Below, in pieces: positions 61,065 to 64,000 of a stretch of 64,000 nucleotides of DNA. Where the stretch lies: the NCBI GenBank assembly GCA_963971285.1, contig OZ020254.1:7502001-7566000 (forward strand). The letters are read 5' to 3'. Source of the DNA: Astropecten irregularis. Taxonomy: Eukaryota > Echinodermata > Asteroidea > Paxillosida > Astropectinidae. The notes below the pieces were generated by a model. It worked only from the letters and a program-made list of their open reading frames with translations, did not search any database and had not been told where the DNA came from. Numbering within the stretch: the stretch's first letter is position 1; each line of letters opens with the position of its first letter. The translations under genes were made by a program, and so were the position numbers.

Positions 61065-63568
61065 TCAACAAAGGCTGAGCACTTTTTTAACCATCTCGCC
61101 AATTCCGTCGAAAATCTCGTGGAGCTTTGTCTCACACATGAAGGCAGGTGTGGTCACGATCTTGTTGGTGGTATCCACATGGATCTCGTAGGAAAATCAT
61201 TAAGGATTGTACGTGAAAAAGTGGTGTTTTAAAACTCATTTAGAAAATTAAATTCACTGTTTCCTCCCACATTTCATCATTACACTTCAAGGCCTCACGT
61301 CTACAAAGGAGTTGCAGACCATGATGGCGGACAGAAAGAGATGATAGTGCGTCACTCAAAATGCTCAGGTGTTCCACCCGCCATATAAACTACCTAACTA
61401 AACTAACTCCCCAACTAATACAAGTAATACATTGCTGAAAACTGCTAAATATATCAAATGCTTGTAGTTAGGAGGGCCTGGTGCATTTTGATACTAACAG
61501 GATCTTTCTTAAGGCTAAATGACAAGGTACAAGAACAAGCAAGTGAAAGAAACACATATGAATGGATGAGAGTGTGGGGGGGGTGGAGGGATGGGGTAGG
61601 TAAGATTGGTCAGACAAAGAGGGGTCAGATAGGCAAGATCAAAGGTACCAATGACTACAAAAGGGTGGGAAAGAACAGGGCTGGGGAAATAGGGATTAAC
61701 AAAGGAGGTAATTAGAGGAATAGAGATCAGGTGAAGAAGAGGAGTACAAAAAGTAGGAGCAACTATGCAACTCCCCAACTAAGTTAAACTTCAAAGGATA
61801 TAGTGACATTCTTGTTGATGTGCGTACTTCCCATCTGTCCAATAGCTCCAGCTGTTCCAGCATACGGCCACTTCCCTCCATCATCCTTGTCTTGGCCAAC
61901 AGTCACCTCACAGCCAGGGATGACTTTGGCAGCCAGCGTCGGTGCGATACAGCACAGTCTGAAATATGACGGATCAATCTATTCTTAATGTGGATACAGC
62001 ACTGCTGGCAGTCTGTTTAGAAAAGAATCAATTATCCAGCCTGAAAGCTGTGTTGATCAGTGTCAGTTCTTCAGACTACAATGTATGTTATTATTGGAAT
62101 GTTGTTGGTGGAGGCAAAGCCTAGTTTCACAGAGGGTAGGAGTATCTTGCATCAGTAGTACACTCTCCTATAAAAGCATAACTGCTGTCCTGGATAGGGA
62201 GGGTTCTAATGGTCTGTGTTGGAGTCATTAGGAGGCTTATCAGATGGTACTAGGTTCAGTTTGTCCTGAGGGAGGTAAGTTACCCTCTAACAGAAAACAC
62301 AAACAAACAGTCAGGTGTATAAGTTGGTGACAATGCAATATATGCCTCAACAAGCTGAGCAACAATTAGACAGAACAAATAGGTATATGTTGTCTCAACA
62401 GTCTGAGTAATACAATCTGAATGTAATCAAGATGGCACACCAAGGCACCAAGCCCCCAAAAGTTAAGCTACCAGAGCGACAGACAGCCAGACAGCTAGAC
62501 AGTGCATCCTCAGAGCAGTCTTCTCACCCGATGGGTTTCTTGGCCTGATGAAACTCTCGCAAGACTCTTTCCACATCAGGATTCACGGTGCAGTTTGGCC
62601 CATCGGTAGCCACGCTTGAGCTACAAACATACCAACAAAACATCATCATCAACAGACTGTCAATAATGTAATACATGGTGCTGATCTGTGTTTTCAAATT
62701 ACAAAATAAGCCATGGCAAATTAAGAGTTAAGGACGGTCACTTTGAATAGATAAAAAAGGCCAAGCTGAAATCTTGGAGGAAAATTAATGATGAGACAAT
62801 GAAAAACACACAGCTTTGTATGCACGGCTCATAAGATGGGCCAATAAGGTTTGGGGTGTGCCTATCTTGTTTAGCATTTTTAAATTTGTCATCCTCAATT
62901 TATTTTCAATATAGCAATGTGGTGATGTTTCTTTGTAAAGGCTCTACACATGTTTTAAATGAGTAAGGAGAAAATACTTGCCAAAAAAAGCTTGCCATGC
63001 CCAAACTATTCCCAGAGCTATAGTCACTACACTTTTTGAGTTCCAATGAGAAACAAACCATGATTTTAGTTCCCATTCCAACCTGAGCAAGCTGGAAAAA
63101 TCATTCTCTAAAACACCCAAAAGCACAGTGGAGCAAAGATGATTTAAGACTCATTAAAATATCTACCGGTAATCGGACTCACAGGTTCTTAGCAGCCCCA
63201 AAGCCTCCCGGGAAGACGACCGCATCGAGGTTGGAGACATCCAGGGCACTGAGAGGAGATATCTTGCCCCGAGCAATGCGGGCTGACTCCACCAACACAT
63301 TCCTGTCAAAATGGGTCAAACAACAGAATATGCTGTCAACTATAAATGTTTCTCAATCATCGATAGAATAGCTTTCAAATGACGATGTGAAATTTCCACT
63401 TGGAATTTCACTACAAAACAAATTCCAGATATTTCCAGAGGGACTTATATTGACCTTTTCTCTCCTTCAGTTGGCTGACCCTTACTGTGGTCAATCACGT
63501 GCATCTGGTTAACATCGGGTGCAAAGATGGACACGTCCGCCTGGCCACGACTCAGGTGTACGAGGACT
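61065..63568 (-). CDS. GATD3: ES1/GATD3 glutamine amidotransferase-like protein (3' five exons, partial)
   Basis: Five reverse-strand exons: 63568-63455, 63302-63183, 62620-62528, 61958-61802 and 61187-61065, ending in TGA. They give about 201 codons; the 5' end (presequence and first strand) is beyond the window. The sequence follows the DJ-1/PfpI-like ES1 fold: [72 protein letters not shown] and [12 protein letters not shown]. The Cys pair of LCCIAP lies where the nucleophile elbow of the superfamily is found. Vertebrate GATD3 (ES1, C21orf33) is mitochondrial and bacterial relatives (ElbB) have been given glyoxalase or deglycase activity; the activity here is unproven. The last intron has AT-AC ends and is annotated separately. 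Conventional GT-AG splicing at that junction would lose conserved residues. Confidence 0.92.
61188..61801 (-). other. U12-type AT-AC intron of GATD3
   Basis: Reading on the reverse strand, the intron starts ATATCCTTT (61801-61793), the U12 donor consensus, and ends CCTAC (AC at 61189-61188). A TCCTTAAT branch site sits at 61206-61199, about 12 nt before the acceptor. Excising it joins NVT to EIHVD in phase 0, matching the expected ES1 sequence. There is no typical polypyrimidine tract. Confidence 0.88.
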
Positions 63569-63660
63569 CTAAACAGAAAAAAAAGAAAGTCTATTATGAC
63601 TTCCACCAAGGCAGCGATCTTAACTTTGAAAATTCCCTTCACTGGCCTTAGTCACTGCCT

Positions 63661-64000
63661 AATAATGGCCCTAGATATTGCCATAGCTGTCCTGGTTCTT
63701 GCCTTAGCTGCGAAAGATACTGCCATAGCTGCCCTGGTTCTTGCCATAGCTGCCCTGGTTCTTGCCATAGCTGCCCTGGTTCTTGCCATAGCTGCCCTGG
63801 TTCTTGCCATAGCTGCCCTGGTTCTTGCCATAGCTGCCCTAGATATTGCCATAGCTACACTACATATTGCCATAGCTGCCCTAGATATTGCCATAGCTGC
63901 CCTAGATATTGCCATAGCTGCCCTAGATATTGCCATAGCTACCCTAGATATTGCCATAGCTGCCCTAGATATTGCCATAGCTGCCCTAGATATTGCCATA
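63661..64000. repeat. 21-bp minisatellite (GATD3 upstream intron)
   Basis: About 16 tandem copies of a 21-bp unit, TTGCCATAGCTGCCCTAGAT plus A, with a second variant block containing CCTGGTTCTTGCCATAGCTG at about 63735-63835. Because 21 is a multiple of three, one reverse frame stays open as repeated MAISRAA/MARTRAA, which I take to be an artefact. The array continues past the window end. Confidence 0.9.

Noticed and set aside
61515-61778. Frames inside the GATD3 last intron
   Set aside because: They lie wholly within the AT-AC intron, over a purine-rich GGGGTNGG-type stretch, and have no homology I recognise.
63652-63999. 115-residue open frame of repeated MAISRAA/MARTRAA units
   Set aside because: It is the translation of a 21-bp minisatellite, with no start context or splice links.
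1-64000. CRISPR arrays, operons, integrases or other prokaryotic mobile systems
   Set aside because: Spliceosomal introns, SINEs and metazoan gene families show this is animal nuclear DNA; the tandem repeats lack regular unique spacers.

Overview
The window looks like nuclear DNA from an animal with compact introns, most probably an echinoderm or other ambulacrarian. Reasons: intron-rich genes with metazoan gene content (PERK, mitochondrial bL35, ES1/GATD3, HEATR4-like and CFAP119-like ciliary genes, a TRIM-NHL gene), AT-rich intergenic DNA with frequent AGGCCTA-type motifs, and many short non-autonomous transposons and tRNA-derived SINEs. The species cannot be fixed from sequence alone.

Layout. 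1-2122: upstream DNA. 2123-4231 (+): an intronless TRIM-NHL gene with RING, two B-boxes, coiled coil and six NHL repeats. 4232-17426: about 13 kb without a supported gene, with four copies of a TA-flanked MITE. 17427-21080 (+): mitochondrial ribosomal protein bL35m (MRPL35, 4 exons). 22272-33234 (-): HEATR4-like HEAT-repeat protein in 12 exons, convergent with MRPL35 and carrying a hAT element beside one splice donor. 34225-36063 (+): a small unrecognised coiled-coil gene, head-to-head with HEATR4. 37473-47452 (-): the complete ER stress kinase PERK (EIF2AK3), 16 exons giving 1122 residues. 50946-56727 (-): a CFAP119/C1a-32-like axonemal protein in 8 exons, plus three in-frame upstream exons (56928-58141) that may be an alternative 5' end. 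61065-63568 (-): the last five exons of GATD3/ES1, whose final intron has AT-AC ends and a U12-type branch site. 63661-64000: a 21-bp minisatellite running off the window.

Exon boundaries were assembled by hand from splice signals and reading-phase continuity. For PERK, HEATR4, MRPL35, CFAP119 and GATD3 all phases close without internal stops. The genes are not an operon. HEATR4 and CFAP119 are both linked to cilia or sperm in animals, while PERK acts at the ER and MRPL35 and GATD3 are mitochondrial. The most unusual structures are the minor-spliceosome intron in GATD3, a foldback element with tandem-repeat arms and 9-bp flanking repeats inside CFAP119, a hAT insertion 10 bp from a HEATR4 splice donor, and two related MITE subfamilies spread across the window.
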